Origin: Planctomycetota bacterium
GTDB lineage: Bacteria; Planctomycetota; JAJSAM01; JAJVHW01
DNA: 64,000 bases
Assembly: GCA_024280885.1 (NCBI GenBank)
Contig: JAJRPF010000049.1
Span: forward strand, 1-64,000
Direction of reading: 5' to 3'
Made by a program: the position numbers and the translations under genes. Of the stretch, positions 1 through 9,430 are shown piece after piece; position 1 is the first letter of the stretch, and every line of letters starts with the position of its first letter. The notes below the pieces were generated by a model. That model ran no database searches, was not told the origin of the DNA, and saw nothing but the letters and a program-made list of their open reading frames with translations.

Positions 1-72
1 AGCGCCGGCGCTACTTGGACAACGACCTGGGTGGACGTCTAGCCGGAGTCGCCACCGACGGAGGGAAACTCG

Positions 73-1143
73 ATGCGACTCCCGCTCTCGCCGCGCCGTG
101 ACGTCGTCTGGGCGCTGCCGACTCTGGCGCGTGCGTGCATGGGCGTCGCCATGCTTGGCTTTCTCGGCGTGACGAGCTGCACGCCTATGCGTCCGGCAGT
201 CGAGGCCGAGGAAAACGGTGCAGGCAACGCTGCTGCCCCGGACGACGACGTGGTGGCAGGTCCGCAGAAACGGCGCCCCGTCGCGTCTACGGCGGAAGTC
301 GTCGAGAGCGTCGAGACCTCGGAGCTCGATCCAGTTCTTGCACGCTTCGGGTGGCGTGGCGTGACGAGCGCGTCATTGGAGTTCGTGTTCGACCATGGCG
401 ATCGGGGCGCGGCATTCCGGTTGCCGGACGGGCGCGCGCTGCCACTCGGTACGACGTGGACGTTCTCCGATCCGGCTCCCGTCCTCGCGGCTCTCGCCGA
501 CGCGCACACGACGGCGTTCGTCGACGATCGGTGGCCGGGCCGCAGCATCGCTTTCCAGCTTCGCGGCACGATGGCCGATGGCCGCACACTCCAGATCAGC
601 TTTGGCCGGCGGTCCGGTCGCGCAACGCTGTCGCGGTTCACTGTCGGCGAAGCCCTCGAAGGCGGCGATTGGGCGTACCGCGGAGCGGACGACGCGTTGT
701 TCGAATTGATGCGGACCACGGTTCCCGAGTTGATTGAAGTGCCGCTACGTCGGGTCGCCGTCTGGCGGGTTCCGGCGGCGCGCGCGCCCGATGCGGATAC
801 TCTGGTCGTCGCTCGCTCGGAGAGCGACCTCGTAGCCCAACTCGCGGGACTGGACCCGCCCCCCGAGGCAGATCGCCCGGACGGATTCAGCTTCTCCTCG
901 GGCCTGACTATCCTTGTACGGGCCCCAGCTGAAACGCGTCCCTCGGCGCTGTCGTGGGGCTCACCGGTCCTACGTGATGGCGAGATCCTGGAGCAGCTCG
1001 TCTTCCACCGCCTCGCGCCCGGCGCCCCGGCGGAGACGGCTTCGGTGATGTTGCTCTTCGTGGACGTCACCGATCCGGCCGCGCTCAAGACCGTCGTCCT
1101 CGCGCCTCATGGCCGACCGAGGATCGAGCGCCGCCTGGACTGA
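73..1143 (+). CDS. Hypothetical lipoprotein, 356 aa
   Basis: Reads from an ATG with a good ribosome-binding site (GGAGGG 8 nt upstream). The N-terminus has a basic stretch, a hydrophobic core and a lipobox-like VTSC at about residues 33-36, so it is probably exported and lipid-anchored. The remainder is a soluble Asp/Arg/Val-rich domain whose family I do not recognise. No catalytic motif is visible. It converges with, and overlaps by 37 bp, the small membrane protein gene on the other strand. The function is unknown. The reading frame is convincing because of its length and signal sequence. Confidence 0.75.
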   Translation: MRLPLSPRRDVVWALPTLARACMGVAMLGFLGVTSCTPMRPAVEAEENGAGNAAAPDDDVVAGPQKRRPVASTAEVVESVETSELDPVLARFGWRGVTSASLEFVFDHGDRGAAFRLPDGRALPLGTTWTFSDPAPVLAALADAHTTAFVDDRWPGRSIAFQLRGTMADGRTLQISFGRRSGRATLSRFTVGEALEGGDWAYRGADDALFELMRTTVPELIEVPLRRVAVWRVPAARAPDADTLVVARSESDLVAQLAGLDPPPEADRPDGFSFSSGLTILVRAPAETRPSALSWGSPVLRDGEILEQLVFHRLAPGAPAETASVMLLFVDVTDPAALKTVVLAPHGRPRIERRLD

Positions 1144-1400
1144 TGACTCACGTCAGTATCCGGGCGTGTGCGTCGCCGCGACACGGCCATCGGAACTCGG
1201 GACGAGAATCCGGTTGCGCCGTCGATCTCGAAGGCTGCCCACGCGTCGTGGGCAATTGCGTGCTTGCGAAGAATACGAGGCCGATCGTCCGAGCACATGA
1301 GGGTGGCCCCGGAGAAGAGGAACGGGACCACGACGATCGCCAAGCCGGCGAGAGCGACTACGCGCGCCGCCCTCCCGCCCGGTCTGTTGACCCGCGTCAT
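1107..1400 (-). CDS. Small single-pass membrane protein coupled to the DCC oxidoreductase
   Basis: 97 aa, starting at an ATG whose AT overlaps the TGA stop of the upstream DCC-family gene (ATGA). An AAAGGA site lies just before it, inside that gene. The overlap suggests translational coupling. Residues about 12-34 form one hydrophobic segment ending in a Cys; the tail is Arg-rich and probably cytoplasmic or disordered. The 3' end overlaps the convergent lipoprotein gene by 37 bp. No family is recognised. A longer in-frame start exists upstream, but the ATGA start with its ribosome-binding site is preferred. Confidence 0.5.
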   Translation of the reverse strand: MTRVNRPGGRAARVVALAGLAIVVVPFLFSGATLMCSDDRPRILRKHAIAHDAWAAFEIDGATGFSSRVPMAVSRRRTRPDTDVSHQSRRRSILGRP

Positions 1401-1858
1401 TGTCGGTCCTTTCGCGGGGTTACGCGTGGGAGCGAGCACAGACCGTCGCGACACGTGGCGTGGGGTGCGCGACCGAAGAGTCGATAGCGACTATCGGCCA
1501 CGACGTCGTAGACCAAATCGGCCAGGAAGCGGATACCGGGAACGTAGTAGACGAGCGCGAACGAGCCGAGAAACGGTCGCGTACGCAGCGCCTGTACGAT
1601 CGCAGCGGCACCAACGTGGACGCGCCCGTCCGGCGTGACGACGTGCATTGCGCGCATGCAAGCCGCGTGGGTGATCCCGGGGAATTGCTCGAGCACTCCG
1701 TCGGCATGAAAGTTCAGCTTCTGGAGAGCACCGCGGCGCGCGAAGCGTTCGAGACGCGCCGCACTCTGCGTACAGAACGGACACTCTCCGTCGAAGAGCA
1801 CGACGTGGTGACCGGGCGCGCTCGTCGATCGGACAGAGGCCAGAGCAGGATCACGCAT
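1397..1858 (-). CDS. Thiol-disulfide oxidoreductase-like protein, DCC family (DUF393)
   Basis: 153 aa. Near the N-terminus, VVLFDGECPFC is the DxxCxxC signature of the DCC family (DUF393, PF04134). The family has a thioredoxin-like redox motif but its in vivo substrate is generally unknown. The central RALRTRPFLG and Y-x-V-P-G-I-R-F-L-A-D-L-V-Y-D-V-V segments also match typical members (usually 120-160 aa). I start it at the ATG encoding MRDPAL because the family domain begins right after; the longer upstream frame is Arg-rich and overlaps rsgA. It lies 74 bp downstream of rsgA on the same strand and is coupled to a small membrane protein downstream. Confidence 0.88.
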   Translation of the reverse strand: MRDPALASVRSTSAPGHHVVLFDGECPFCTQSAARLERFARRGALQKLNFHADGVLEQFPGITHAACMRAMHVVTPDGRVHVGAAAIVQALRTRPFLGSFALVYYVPGIRFLADLVYDVVADSRYRLFGRAPHATCRDGLCSLPRVTPRKDRQ

Positions 1859-1932
1859 GGGAGTCCAGAGAGTACGCGCACGGAGGCGGGAGTCGCGCCC
1901 ATTCCGCTGTCGCTCGCCGCGCACGATCTCGA

Positions 1933-3033
1933 TCACGAGGATCCCCGTTGACGCCGACGCTCGTTCTGCGCCTGCTTGTACATCTTGCCCATCGCGCGCT
2001 GTTGCTGCTTCTCCTGCCATTGCGCGCGTTGATCCTGCTTCGCGACCAAGCGCGCCATCTCGCGGTCCAGCTTGTTGCGGCTGTCGAGTCGCTCGCGAGT
2101 GAGCTCGCCGTCTTCGATCGCGAGAAGAACGGCACAGCCCGGCTCGCCGTGGTGTGTGCAATCACCGAATCGACACGCGGCGGCCAACGCGTCGATCTCG
2201 GAGAACGCGGCGGACGTCGCGTCCTCGTCTCCCCAGAGTGCGAGCTCTCGCGTTCCTGGGGTGTCGATCAGCACAGCACCACTCGGGATACAGACCAGAT
2301 GTCGTGACGTCGTGGTGTGACGGCCTTTCGCGTCCTCCTCGCGCACTTCCTGCGTCGCCAGCAGCTCTGCGCCGAGTAGACGGTTGGCCAACGTGGACTT
2401 CCCGACGCCCGAGGAACCGAGCAGGACCAACGTCCGGCCTGGCTGCAGATGGGGATCCAACGCGTCCAAGCCGCGTCCGTCCACGGCGCTGACGGCGTGC
2501 ACTTCAGAACCGGGAAGCGCGAGGCGCAACTCTTCTGCGAGTGCGTCGGCGTTCTCCACGAGATCGGCCTTGTTGAGCAGCAGGACCGGCGCGGCTCCCG
2601 CGTCCCACGCGAGAATGAGTGCGCGCTCGAGTCGGCGCGGACTCAGATCCTGATTGCACGATGTGACGATCAAGCATGTATCGACGTTGGCCGCCATCGG
2701 CTGCGGGAGCGTGCGCGTGCCAGCGGCCTTCCTCACGAGGACGCCGCGGCGCGGGAGCACATGATGGATCGTCGCGTGCCCCTCGTCGGGGCGCGCATGC
2801 ACCGCGACCCAATCGCCGACCACGGGTAGGTCGAGTGGCGACTCGGCGTGGTGCCGTAGCCGCCCGGAGATATCCGCGACAAGATCGTCGTCGTTGACGA
2901 GGACGCGATACGCGTCGCGATGTTGTTCCGAGACACGCGCTGCAAGGAGCGCGGATGCGTTGGTGGGAAGCGGGAGCGCGTCGAGTGCGGTGGTCAGGTC
3001 GGCGTTCCAGCCGAGGGAGTCAAGAGTAGGCAA
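1933..3033 (-). CDS. rsgA: Ribosome small subunit-dependent GTPase A (RsgA)
   Basis: 366 aa, full length. It shows the circularly permuted GTPase order typical of RsgA/YjeQ: NKAD (G4) at residues 154-157, GSSGVGKST (G1) at 206-214 and DTPG (G3) at 257-260. The C-terminal zinc knuckle C287-x4-C292-x-H294-x5-C300 follows. An OB-fold domain precedes it at residues about 40-105. RsgA assists late 30S ribosome maturation and couples GTP hydrolysis to subunit release. The extreme C-terminus is rich in Gln, Lys and Arg. A 422-bp gene-free stretch lies upstream. Confidence 0.96.
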   Translation of the reverse strand: MPTLDSLGWNADLTTALDALPLPTNASALLAARVSEQHRDAYRVLVNDDDLVADISGRLRHHAESPLDLPVVGDWVAVHARPDEGHATIHHVLPRRGVLVRKAAGTRTLPQPMAANVDTCLIVTSCNQDLSPRRLERALILAWDAGAAPVLLLNKADLVENADALAEELRLALPGSEVHAVSAVDGRGLDALDPHLQPGRTLVLLGSSGVGKSTLANRLLGAELLATQEVREEDAKGRHTTTSRHLVCIPSGAVLIDTPGTRELALWGDEDATSAAFSEIDALAAACRFGDCTHHGEPGCAVLLAIEDGELTRERLDSRNKLDREMARLVAKQDQRAQWQEKQQQRAMGKMYKQAQNERRRQRGSS

Positions 3034-3455
3034 GGGGATCTCTCCAAGAGAGTCAGAGTGCGTCGAACGTCAATGCGTTCGGGACCCCTTGCAGCCAGCG
3101 TGTCTCCGTCGGAACGGCAGCGGTCAGACCTCGCGCCACAATGGACGCTGGGGCGGTGGACGCTGGGCTCAGGTGGTCGGACTACGTCGCTACCGTTGGG
3201 CGCAGACGCGAGACCGAGTCGGACTCAGCCAGAGACAGATCCGGAGACGGACGTGGGCACGGGGTACCCGATGGGGTGGGGAACATTGGCCATCAACGCC
3301 TCCTTCCTTGGAACGCGCGCGAAGTGCGCGACGGGCGGCTGGATGAGACGTAAGGATGCCCGCGCGCCGACATCTCATCAAGATCTGTCGTGGCCGAGCA
3401 CTGCGCGTGCCGAGCGACCGGGACTCGTACGCCGCGGAGGTCTCTGTCCCGCGCG
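3034..3455. other. Gene-free interval upstream of rsgA
   Basis: 422 bp between the stop of the TIGR03790-like gene and the start of rsgA, both on the minus strand. It should hold the rsgA promoter and the upstream gene's terminator, but I can point to neither. A short direct repeat (TGGACGCTGGG twice, about 3143-3168) is the only regularity. Open frames here look like shadows with Arg-rich translations. Confidence 0.5.
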
Positions 3456-5297
3456 CTACTTGTCGTCGTCGTCGGCCGCGTCGTCGTCGGCGGGCGCAGC
3501 CGCCGCGGGAGCGGTTGCGCTGAGCGCTGCCCACTCGCTCTCGCCCGCAGCGTTGGCCGCACGGACCCGGTATTCGTAGACGGTGCCCGCCGCCACGTTC
3601 TCGTCGACGAACCATCGGACGGCAGCCGTCGAGTCCGCGACGGCCTCGAACTCACCGCCCGCAACGCGACGTTCGAGCCGATACGCTGCCGCGAGATGCA
3701 TGGCTCCCCAGGACACGATGATCTTCTCGCCCGCCGGGACACGCACTTCCTTCGGATCCCTGACGAGGAAGCGGATCGGCGTGGCTGGCGGGATGCTCCC
3801 GCCGAGGAACCAATTCTCCTTGACGGCTTCGGGGTTCTTGCCGAACGGCGCGTAGAGCGGGTCGCCCCAGACGCTGCCACTGATGTAGCCGCCGCGCGGA
3901 GAACCGCCGCCCGTGATCATCGCCTCGGCCAGCGTGGCGCCGTTGACCAACTGCTGGAAGACGGTTACCCACGCGTGTAGGCGTGAGTTCTGCGGGTGGT
4001 GGATATTCACCACCATGGCCGTCGCACCACGGCGCAGGAGCGAACCGGAAAACGCCTTGCCGTTGCTGACGGATGCCGTCGCCACCAATCCGGGCTGAAC
4101 GTCAAGGCTCGTCGGCCACGGCTTCTTCGCCTCGGTGAGGTTGCCGACGCCTCCGCCGGAGAAGATCAGCGGTGTGATGGGGGTCTTCAGCTTGCCGTCG
4201 AGAAAATCGTTCGACGATCCGTCCCACGTGGGCTCGGGCAGACAGGTCTCCTTCTTCCAGTTGCCCCGCGGAGAGATGCGCGTGATCCGTTCCGGCGCGA
4301 CGCCCTGCCCGAGCGCGTCGTTCGCGAGCGCCTCGTAGAGCGCGGACTCGACGTCGATGAACGATGCGGTGTTGCCCTCGCGGCCGAAGAAGAGCAGTGA
4401 CCGCTGCGACTGCTTGTTGAACGCCGCGATCGATGTGGTCGCAGCGATTCCACCGTTGACGAGATCTTTGACGAACTGTGAGTTCTCGAGCGGGACGTCG
4501 AGTTCAGGAGTCGGCTTGCCGTCCTTGCTCTTGTTCGGGAACGCCTCGACGTAGTAGGGCAGACCGATGCGACCGAATGGGCGTACCGACGGGTGATCGC
4601 GCAGATCCACCATCATCGTCTGGTACCAACCGCGTTGCCCGATCAGCGAGCCGCCGTCGGGACACCACTTCGTGGCATCGCGCGTGCCCATCACGAAGGG
4701 ACTCGCGCCGTCGCCCATGTCGACGAAGGGGAAGTAGAGGTTGGTGTTCGCGGGCGCGATCGACTTCGGGTTCTCGCAGGCCGGCGCCTCCTGCTTCACC
4801 TTCGCGAACCAGAGTGCGTGCCCCGCGAGGCTGTCGAGGGCGAGGTTCGCCTTCTTGTTGGCATCGCGCACCATCAGCGGCGTGCCGGGCGCCATCAGGA
4901 CGATCTGGATCTTGTTCTTCTCGATGTAGTCTGCGACCGCCTGCAGGAAGTCGAACGCGCCCGGGTTGTTCCAGCGGACCTTCTTACCCATGTCGAAACC
5001 GAAGAGATGCTTCGTCGGCATCCCGTACCGCTGCATGTACCAGGCGCCGATATCGTGCGAGAACGTCTCCGCCTCGGCGGGGTCCACACTGTCCATCTTG
5101 ACCGTGTTGTAGATGACCATGATCCGCGTCGGATCGATCCAAGCCGACCGAAGCGCGGGTTCTTCCTTGGCGAGAACGTCGCCCGTCGTCGCGAGTGGAA
5201 CCCCGAGCACGAAGGCCACGGCGAGCATCAGGGCGACCAAGCGCCGAATCGCGATGCGTGGGAGACCGGGTCGACGTGCGAGCGTGGCAGAGAACAT
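3456..5297 (-). CDS. Secreted TIGR03790-like protein with a C-terminal fibronectin type III-like domain
   Basis: 613 aa from an ATG encoding MFSATLARRPGL, with AGGA about 10 nt upstream. A Sec signal peptide covers residues about 18-44 (VALMLAVAFVLGVPLA). The next region, with MVIYN, an S-H-D-I-G-A-W-Y-M-Q-R-Y-G-M-P segment and D-F-L-Q-A-V-A-D-Y-I-E, resembles TIGR03790. That family is of unknown function and was noted in exosortase-bearing genomes (recalled, not checked). The middle carries N-I-H-H-P and GYISGSVWGDPLYAPFG. The last ~90 residues read like a fibronectin type III domain (YRLERRVAGG, YEYRVRAANAAGESEW) followed by an acidic tail. No PEP-CTERM sorting signal is seen. The frame extends upstream past this start, but that part is Arg-rich and unlikely. 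Confidence 0.72.
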   Translation of the reverse strand: MFSATLARRPGLPRIAIRRLVALMLAVAFVLGVPLATTGDVLAKEEPALRSAWIDPTRIMVIYNTVKMDSVDPAEAETFSHDIGAWYMQRYGMPTKHLFGFDMGKKVRWNNPGAFDFLQAVADYIEKNKIQIVLMAPGTPLMVRDANKKANLALDSLAGHALWFAKVKQEAPACENPKSIAPANTNLYFPFVDMGDGASPFVMGTRDATKWCPDGGSLIGQRGWYQTMMVDLRDHPSVRPFGRIGLPYYVEAFPNKSKDGKPTPELDVPLENSQFVKDLVNGGIAATTSIAAFNKQSQRSLLFFGREGNTASFIDVESALYEALANDALGQGVAPERITRISPRGNWKKETCLPEPTWDGSSNDFLDGKLKTPITPLIFSGGGVGNLTEAKKPWPTSLDVQPGLVATASVSNGKAFSGSLLRRGATAMVVNIHHPQNSRLHAWVTVFQQLVNGATLAEAMITGGGSPRGGYISGSVWGDPLYAPFGKNPEAVKENWFLGGSIPPATPIRFLVRDPKEVRVPAGEKIIVSWGAMHLAAAYRLERRVAGGEFEAVADSTAAVRWFVDENVAAGTVYEYRVRAANAAGESEWAALSATAPAAAAPADDDAADDDDK

Positions 5298-5516
5298 GGA
5301 GGTTCCTGGGTGGGAGTCCTGTGGGGAGGAAGCGGCGTCCTCGCCGGGCGTCCGCAGTCGGTGATCGTAGCGAGACGCCCGAGACGGGCGACATACGAAC
5401 GCTGCACGTGTTCGCCGCCCGGTCCGGAGCGAGCTTCGGCACGCCCCGAGATCGCTTCGCGCGCGTGCGAAGATGGACAGTCCCCTGGTTCGGACCCGTC
5501 GCGGCGGGAGCGCAAT

Positions 5517-7667
5517 ATGACCTTCGGGTCCAATCGAAAGCGGGCGACGGCAAATGCGTCGCTGCGCGCAGGGAAGTTGTTTGTCGTGGGAGCGACGCTC
5601 GCGTTGACGACGGTGCTGGCCGTCGTACTCGTCCAACTGATGGACGGAGCCGATGGCAGCGGAGATCGACGCGCACTCTCGAGTGACCCCGACCCACGCT
5701 CGTCGGTGCCGAATCTCCTGGGCACGGATGCCGACACGGAAAACGAAACGGACACCGGGACCGCGCGCGAGAACGAGGTCTTCCGACCACACGGCTATGC
5801 GGGCACGAAGCGCGTGCGACGTTCCGTCTCACGACGACACACCAAGCAGCGTGCGTCCTCCAAGCGCAACCTGGGGCTGCGTCCTCGCGGACCGCATGTT
5901 GCGGCCGACGCGCTTCCGGCCGCCGCAGCGCAACTCGCGCGAACCGGCGCGTATCCGACATTCCTGGTGCGTCTGGCAGCTCTCGGAGTTGCGTCGGCCA
6001 GCATCATGGACGATGCGGCAATGGCTCCGGGTGGCGACGCACCGGAGCGGTGGACCGATGAGCGCGAGCGGTTGGGTGCGCTCCTCGGCGAGGCCCTGGA
6101 AGATGCCCCGCAGGGGGCGGCCCGGCAGTCACTCATCTTCCACCTTGCGATCACTCTGCCCCTCGCAGAGGCTCGTATCCGGCTGGCGCCCTATCTCGGC
6201 AGGGCCGACGATGACGCCGAGGATGCACTCTGCGCGCTCGCGTTCGCGGGCGACGCCGAGGCGTTGGAGCGCTTCGAGGAACTAGCGCGCACGCCGTCGG
6301 TAGCCGACGTTGCGCAGGATCTCCGCCGGTCGTTCGACATGGCCCGCGCTGCGGCGACGCTGAGTCGCGGCGTGTTGCGGAGCTACCGCTGCATCGAGGC
6401 CCTCGACCGTTCGCCGTACTTCGAGATCCATGCGATGGAGTACGACGGGCTGCACGAGACGTTCCCGTGGGCGGCGCCGCGCGAGCGCGACGCGGAGATC
6501 ACCCGCCGAACGTTGGAGGCATGGATCGCTCGCTATCCCGATCACAGCGGTGCGGACGACATGATGTTCCGCGTCGCACGCATTCATCGTGCTGCCGGGC
6601 GCGACATCGGCGCTTTGCGCTGGGCCTCGCGCTGCGCGACGGCGCGCGACGGTGACATGCGCGAGGCGGGACTCAAGATGATGGTTGCGCTGGTCGAATT
6701 CGCGCCGCCGGATGCACCGATCACGCGAGTCGCGGTCGACCCTACCGACCCCGGACGCAACGCCGAGTTGCTCCACTACGTTCGTCTCCGCCGTCGCGCC
6801 GCCGACTCGAGTTTCGCTCTTGCGCTCGCGGACCTTGCGCAGGTCGCCCGCATGCAGCCTGAGTTGCAGATCTCGCGCGCCTATCGCGAGCGATGGGCGG
6901 CGCCGCTGAGCCGCGCTCTCGACAGTGGGTCCGCCCCGCTCGCCGTCGACGATCCGCTGCGGCGCGTGGCTGTGATGGAAATCGATGAGACGCAGGCCGG
7001 GCGCTGGTCGTGGCGCGCCGTGGACCGCCCGCCGCTTGCCGGACCGACGCTTCCGTCCGCACGTCTGCGCGCGCAATTTCGGGCGTGGGAGACGATGGCT
7101 GAGCTGGAGCGACGCGAGTCGTCGGAGTCAGGTGACGCGCGCGTCGATCTCCTCTACAAGCGCGCCGCGTTCTACTATTACCAGCGCGATGTTCTGTACC
7201 CGGTCTACGCGAGGCACTCCGTCAACTACAGTCGCCGACCCGCGGCGCGGTTCGTATTCGACGTCGCAGGTGGCGAGGCGGCTCGGGCGTGGGGACAGTC
7301 GTCCCAGGCGATCGAGATCGATCGTGCTTGGCTCACCGGAGTTGTCTCCTGGAACCACGCGACTGCGCTCTTCGAAGAGGTCACCCGCACCGCGCCCGCG
7401 CACCCACTCGCCGATGACGCACTCTTTTCCGCGGCCATGTCCCAGATCAAGGCGGCAGACAGCGCCGAGATGAACGGCCGCTCGCGTGACCACCCTTCAC
7501 GCAACGCGCATATCGCGACTGCGATGGGCGCCTTCGAGCGACTCGTCGATGACTACCCGAAGAGTCATCTCCGCCCCGATGCCGCGGCGGCGCTGGCCTA
7601 TTGGAGGGCCGCTCGGCCGGAGTTGCTACCGATCTCGGGCACGGCGGATCGAGTCCAGGCGAAGTAG
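5517..7667 (+). CDS. Membrane-anchored helical-repeat protein (BamD/TPR-like), hypothetical
   Basis: 716 aa from an ATG preceded by GGGAG. One transmembrane anchor lies at residues about 20-41 (LFVVGATLALTTVLAVVL); the remainder is predicted periplasmic. After an Arg/Thr-rich linker it is helical throughout. Segments such as RYPDHSGADDMMFRVARIHR and TAPAHPLADDALFSAAMSQIKA, then DYPKSHLRPDAAAALAYW, follow the H-P-x-x-D-D-A-L-F pattern of BamD/YbgF-like tetratricopeptide repeats. No enzyme motif is evident. It is divergent from the TIGR03790-like gene across a 219-bp gap and convergent with the GT-C-like gene (26 bp apart). A scaffold role is inferred from the repeats only. Confidence 0.72.
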   Translation: MTFGSNRKRATANASLRAGKLFVVGATLALTTVLAVVLVQLMDGADGSGDRRALSSDPDPRSSVPNLLGTDADTENETDTGTARENEVFRPHGYAGTKRVRRSVSRRHTKQRASSKRNLGLRPRGPHVAADALPAAAAQLARTGAYPTFLVRLAALGVASASIMDDAAMAPGGDAPERWTDERERLGALLGEALEDAPQGAARQSLIFHLAITLPLAEARIRLAPYLGRADDDAEDALCALAFAGDAEALERFEELARTPSVADVAQDLRRSFDMARAAATLSRGVLRSYRCIEALDRSPYFEIHAMEYDGLHETFPWAAPRERDAEITRRTLEAWIARYPDHSGADDMMFRVARIHRAAGRDIGALRWASRCATARDGDMREAGLKMMVALVEFAPPDAPITRVAVDPTDPGRNAELLHYVRLRRRAADSSFALALADLAQVARMQPELQISRAYRERWAAPLSRALDSGSAPLAVDDPLRRVAVMEIDETQAGRWSWRAVDRPPLAGPTLPSARLRAQFRAWETMAELERRESSESGDARVDLLYKRAAFYYYQRDVLYPVYARHSVNYSRRPAARFVFDVAGGEAARAWGQSSQAIEIDRAWLTGVVSWNHATALFEEVTRTAPAHPLADDALFSAAMSQIKAADSAEMNGRSRDHPSRNAHIATAMGAFERLVDDYPKSHLRPDAAAALAYWRAARPELLPISGTADRVQAK

Positions 7668-7693
7668 GCGGCTCCGCGGGACTCGCCCGAGGA

Positions 7694-9349
7694 TCATTTG
7701 TCGGCGGGGACGTTGCTGGCGGTGTGAACGATGAGTCGTGGACCGAGGTGTTCGGTAGGGAGGCGGAGTGCGCGGATCGACGCCGGGGTCGGCAGCCACA
7801 CCGCGCGGATGATTGCGTGGTTCGCGCCGTCTGCGATTGCCTGCGCCGCTGTTCGCATCGCAGTGCTGGCTCCGCTGGCTTCCTCGACGCGCGAGCCCTC
7901 CGTGATGCGGAGCTTTTCTTCGCGACCGAGAAGCGTCACGACGTGTTCGGGGGCGCGCGCGGCGATCCAGAGGTTCGCGACCCACTCGTCCTCGGCAGTC
8001 ATGTGTGATGGGCTCGCGGCTTCGTCTGTGGCCGTTCCCGCCCCCGTGCCGAACGGCGCGGTCAGGAGCCAACTCGCGGCGATGGCAGCGACGAGGCCGA
8101 CTCCGACGACGGCGGCGCCAGTCTTGAAATGCCGGGCCAGACGCACGAGCCACGCAGCGACGAGAACGGCGAGCGGGGGGATGGCGGCGAGGGCTGCGAC
8201 GCTGGCGTGTCGCGGTGCTGCGATGAGCGCTGTCGCGAGGGCTGTGTACCCGAGGACTCCCAGTAGCGACGGAGTGTCGACGCGATCGCGCGCGATCATG
8301 GGCCACGCGCCCAGCCCACCGAGCGCCAGGGCGGCGAGGATCGGAACGTCCGCGCGGCTGATGGTCGCGACGCGTTCCGCCGTCGTCGGCGCCGATGCGT
8401 CCCACCCGGCGTGCGCGAGCCCGCGGAGCCAGGTCGGCAGCGGCACGTTCCACCCACCGACGGTGTTTGCGAGAGATGTGGCGTCGAGGCCGAAGAGCCC
8501 GGCCCAATTCGAGAGCGCCGGATGCGTCGCGCCCTCGGCGAGGGGCGAGCCGAACTCTCCGACGTAGACACCGCCGAGCACGATCACTGCGGCCAGCGCG
8601 CCCTTGATGGCGCGCCCGATCGCCCCGCGTTGCACCTTGTCCTCGCGTCTTCTGACCACGCGCCGCCGATGGGCGAGCCACACGAGCGCCGCAGCCACGA
8701 TCGGGACGAAGGCGTACGACGTCGCCAGCGCGAGCCCGACCGCGAAGCCGCACGTGAGACTGCGCGTGCGGAAGAGCCAGGTGGGCGCGTTGCCGCTGTA
8801 CTGCAACGAGCGCGCGTGGTCGTCGAACGCGGCCATGAGTCCGATCATTACAGGCATGGCGAGCGCCGCGGGGACGGCCCGGCCGGCGACCGCCGCAAGT
8901 CCCGCGGAGCCGGCGACGAGGACCATGGCCGTGATCCCGGTCCGATCCCCGTAGAAACGCGCCGCGAAGCGCTCCAGAAGCACGAGCGAGAGCACCGAGA
9001 GGAGCAACAGGGGGAGGCGCAGGCCCAGCGCGACGATGGCCGGCGGGATGACCGAGTCGTCGGGTGTCCGCGTCGCATAGAGCATCCGCCATCCGGTCTG
9101 CGTACCGGGGCCCGCGATGTCCCATTCGGGAGCCGGAGCGGCGAGTGCCCACGCGATCGGGCTCGCGAGGTGCGAGGCCAGCGGCGGCTCGTCCAGCAAC
9201 GAGATCGGCCGATTGTCGCCGTTCAAGACGAAGTGTCGCGCCGCCCCGGCGTTGGTGATCTCGGCCGCCGACGGCTCCTGCCACAGGCTCGGAACGCGCA
9301 CGGCGAGGAAGGCCAGCGCGATGACGAAGAGGAGCATGCGGCGTGTCAT
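7694..9349 (-). CDS. Multi-pass membrane protein resembling GT-C glycosyltransferases (PMT/ArnT-like)
   Basis: 551 aa with roughly 10-11 hydrophobic helices. The topology fits GT-C enzymes such as ArnT/PMT: a first helix, an extracytoplasmic loop, many helices, then a soluble C-terminal domain (about residues 430-551). The first loop reads VPSLWQEPSAAEITNAGAA, which resembles the loop where GT-C enzymes carry their catalytic acidic motif (usually DE-x-R-Y-A). Here the acidic pair is not obvious, so activity is uncertain. GT-C enzymes move sugars from polyprenyl-phosphate donors to lipids or proteins outside the inner membrane. It is divergent from the CYTH gene. Another multi-pass role cannot be excluded. 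Confidence 0.6.
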   Translation of the reverse strand: MTRRMLLFVIALAFLAVRVPSLWQEPSAAEITNAGAARHFVLNGDNRPISLLDEPPLASHLASPIAWALAAPAPEWDIAGPGTQTGWRMLYATRTPDDSVIPPAIVALGLRLPLLLLSVLSLVLLERFAARFYGDRTGITAMVLVAGSAGLAAVAGRAVPAALAMPVMIGLMAAFDDHARSLQYSGNAPTWLFRTRSLTCGFAVGLALATSYAFVPIVAAALVWLAHRRRVVRRREDKVQRGAIGRAIKGALAAVIVLGGVYVGEFGSPLAEGATHPALSNWAGLFGLDATSLANTVGGWNVPLPTWLRGLAHAGWDASAPTTAERVATISRADVPILAALALGGLGAWPMIARDRVDTPSLLGVLGYTALATALIAAPRHASVAALAAIPPLAVLVAAWLVRLARHFKTGAAVVGVGLVAAIAASWLLTAPFGTGAGTATDEAASPSHMTAEDEWVANLWIAARAPEHVVTLLGREEKLRITEGSRVEEASGASTAMRTAAQAIADGANHAIIRAVWLPTPASIRALRLPTEHLGPRLIVHTASNVPADK

Positions 9350-9416
9350 TTGTGCGCCTGTCGCCTGGATCCCCGCCGTCCGGGTTCGTTGCGCCCCGGT
9401 TCGGGGCCGGGGCCGC

Positions 9417-9422
9417 TATACT
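9417..9422 (+). promoter_or_regulatory. Possible -10 element for a near-leaderless CYTH transcript
   Basis: TATACT lies 8 nt before the ATG at 9431. A start point 6-8 nt downstream would fall at or next to that ATG. No convincing -35 is seen at 16-18 bp in the GC-rich upstream sequence. If the ATG at 9452 is used instead, the leader would be about 21 nt. Confidence 0.3.
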
Positions 9423-9430
9423 GGAGCTAG

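Noticed and set aside
1-101. Possible 3' end of an upstream gene at the window edge
   Set aside because: Two frames stay open from the left edge (stops at 40-42 and 99-101), but fewer than 35 codons are visible and neither shows a recognisable motif, so I cannot choose.
4593-5516. Long open frame running on the plus strand into the gene at 5517
   Set aside because: It is antisense to the TIGR03790-like gene, has an Arg/Val-rich shadow composition, and a good ribosome-binding site and membrane anchor occur at 5517.
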